Assembly: GCA_025055055.1 (NCBI GenBank)
Contig: JANWYX010000083.1
Span: 1-9,880 of the forward strand
Source of the DNA: Caldilinea sp.
GTDB taxonomy: Bacteria; Chloroflexota; Anaerolineae; Caldilineales; Caldilineaceae
Reading direction: 5' to 3'
Length of the DNA: 9,880 bases
Below the pieces are notes generated by a model, which worked only from the letters and a program-made list of their open reading frames with translations, did no database searches and was not told the DNA's origin. The position numbers and the translations under genes were made by a program. Positions 8,745 through 9,880 of the stretch are shown here, piece by piece. Numbering within the stretch: the first letter of the stretch is position 1; each line of letters starts with the position of its first letter.

Positions 8745-9880
8745 AGTTGTTCTCGCTTTGCCTGGCGCAGCGCGCGCTGCTCATGACGTTTGGCCTGGTC
8801 GGTGATGCGGAAGCGCCGGTGAAACTGTTCTCGGAACGCCGCAAAGCGGCCTGCTTCGATGGCCGCCCGAATCTGACGCATCAGATCGAGCATGAAATGG
8901 ACGTTGTGAATCGTCCCTAGCCGCAGCGCGCTGATCTCCCCGGCTTTGTAGAGATGGCGTAAATAGGCGCGGCTGAAGGTTCGGCACGTGTAGCATGTGC
9001 AGTCTTCCTGCACCGGTCGCGGGTCTTCGGCGTACTGGGCGTTGCGCATGTTCATGCGGCCGTCAGGCGTCAACAGCTGTCCATTGCGGGCGATGCGCGT
9101 CGGCAACACGCAGTCAAAGAAGTCGACCCCGCGCGCCACTGCCTCAACGATATCTTCCGGCGCGCCCACGCCCATCAGATAGCGCGGCTTGTCTATAGGC
9201 AGGGCCGGACAGGTGAAGTCGAGCGTTGCATACATCTGCTCCTTCGTCTCACCCACCGCCAGCCCGCCGATGGCGTAGCCGGGGAAATCGAGCCGGCGCA
9301 GAAACTCAGCGCTTTGCAGGCGCAGATCCTCGAAGATGCCTCCCTGCACGATGCCGAAGAGTGCCTGATCTTTCCTGCAATGCACAGCCTTACAGCGCTC
9401 GGCCCAGCGGTGCGTGCGCGCCAACGCCTCCTCATTGTAGGTGCGGTCGAGCGGCGGCGGGCATTCGTCGAGCACCATGGCGATGTCCGCCCCCAGCGCT
9501 TGCTCGATCTCCATCACCTTCTCCGGCGTGAAGTGATGCAGCGAGCCGTCGATGTGGCTGCGAAAGATGACGCCCTCCTCGTTCAACCTGCGACTGTCGG
9601 CGAGGCTGAAGACCTGATAGCCGCCTGAATCGGTGAGAATAGGTCGATCCCAGGCCATGAACGCATGGAGGCCGCCCATTCGCTCAACCAGGCGATGGCC
9701 CGGACGCAGGTAGAGGTGATAGGTGTTTGCAAGAACGAGCTCGACGCCCGCCTCATGCAGGTCGCGCGGCTCTAAGGTCTTCACGTTCGCCTGCGTGCCC
9801 ACCGGCGCAAAGGCGGGCATTTGAAGCGGTCCATGAGGCGTGTGAAAGACGCTGCGTCGCGCCTGTCCGTCTACGCAGAG
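8741..9880 (-). CDS. tgt: Queuine tRNA-ribosyltransferase (TGT), 5' end beyond the window
   Basis: This enzyme exchanges guanine-34 in the anticodon of Asp, Asn, His and Tyr tRNAs for preQ1 on the way to queuosine. It is cytoplasmic. An ATG occurs at 9820, but the frame stays open to the window edge and the extra 20 codons (ending VFHTPHGPLQ) read as genuine TGT N-terminus, so the real start lies outside. In numbering from the edge (379 residues visible), TDSGGYQVF carries the base Asp84. GGLAVGE occupies 205-211. FFDCVLPTR carries the nucleophile Asp256. Cys294, Cys296, Cys299 and His325 form the zinc site (CTCYTC...H). Everything needed for catalysis is intact. It is the first visible gene of the minus-strand operon, and its TGA overlaps the uppP GTG. 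Operon promoter and any earlier genes lie beyond 9880. Confidence 0.96.
   Translation of the reverse strand, partial: LCVDGQARRSVFHTPHGPLQMPAFAPVGTQANVKTLEPRDLHEAGVELVLANTYHLYLRPGHRLVERMGGLHAFMAWDRPILTDSGGYQVFSLADSRRLNEEGVIFRSHIDGSLHHFTPEKVMEIEQALGADIAMVLDECPPPLDRTYNEEALARTHRWAERCKAVHCRKDQALFGIVQGGIFEDLRLQSAEFLRRLDFPGYAIGGLAVGETKEQMYATLDFTCPALPIDKPRYLMGVGAPEDIVEAVARGVDFFDCVLPTRIARNGQLLTPDGRMNMRNAQYAEDPRPVQEDCTCYTCRTFSRAYLRHLYKAGEISALRLGTIHNVHFMLDLMRQIRAAIEAGRFAAFREQFHRRFRITDQAKRHEQRALRQAKREQL

Overview
The window is about 9.9 kb of GC-rich DNA. The best guess for the host is a Chloroflexota bacterium of the Caldilineae/Anaerolineae type. This is inferred from gene content and protein flavour: a SpoVS protein with no other sporulation gene in view, an actinobacterial/chloroflexal-style holin-like remnant, and LCAD-like and thiolase sequences of that kind. 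There is no rRNA or marker gene to prove it. No phage, transposon, CRISPR array, tRNA or rRNA is visible.

Left part (1-1690): a two-TM membrane protein of unknown function on the + strand (43-585) is followed by a decayed fragment of a holin-like (YvlD/Phage_holin_4_2-type) membrane protein on the - strand (about 611-835). A class I SAM-dependent methyltransferase follows on the - strand (850-1464). The methyltransferase is divergent from the next operon, across a 226-bp gap holding a perfect 10-bp tandem repeat and candidate promoters.

Middle part (1691-4670): a + strand cluster with short gaps carries an acetyl-CoA C-acyltransferase (thiolase), an LCAD-like acyl-CoA dehydrogenase and a 200-aa protein with a PD-(D/E)XK-like nuclease core. 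The first two are the first and last steps of a beta-oxidation spiral. The third has no obvious link to fatty acids. A plausible intrinsic terminator follows at 4725-4766. A monocistronic spoVS gene (4943-5248) comes next, and its transcription converges on the right-hand operon at a pair of perfect hairpins (5282-5322 and 5330-5352).

Right part (9880 down to 5371): a - strand operon reads tgt (queuine tRNA-ribosyltransferase, cut by the window edge) > uppP (undecaprenyl-diphosphatase) > a PstS-like solute-binding lipoprotein > a GH13 alpha-glucosidase. The tgt/uppP and uppP/lipoprotein junctions are 4-bp start/stop overlaps (GTGA and ATGA), which suggests translational coupling. The alpha-glucosidase follows 33 bp later with its own strong Shine-Dalgarno. 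The joining of a phosphatase that acts outside the membrane to an anion-binding lipoprotein is the most suggestive context in the window.

Most of the window is ordinary metabolism. The items that deserve a second look are the uppP-coupled lipoprotein with altered ligand residues, the PD-(D/E)XK protein in the acyl-CoA operon, the holin-like remnant, the unknown two-TM protein, and the non-coding repeats and hairpins.
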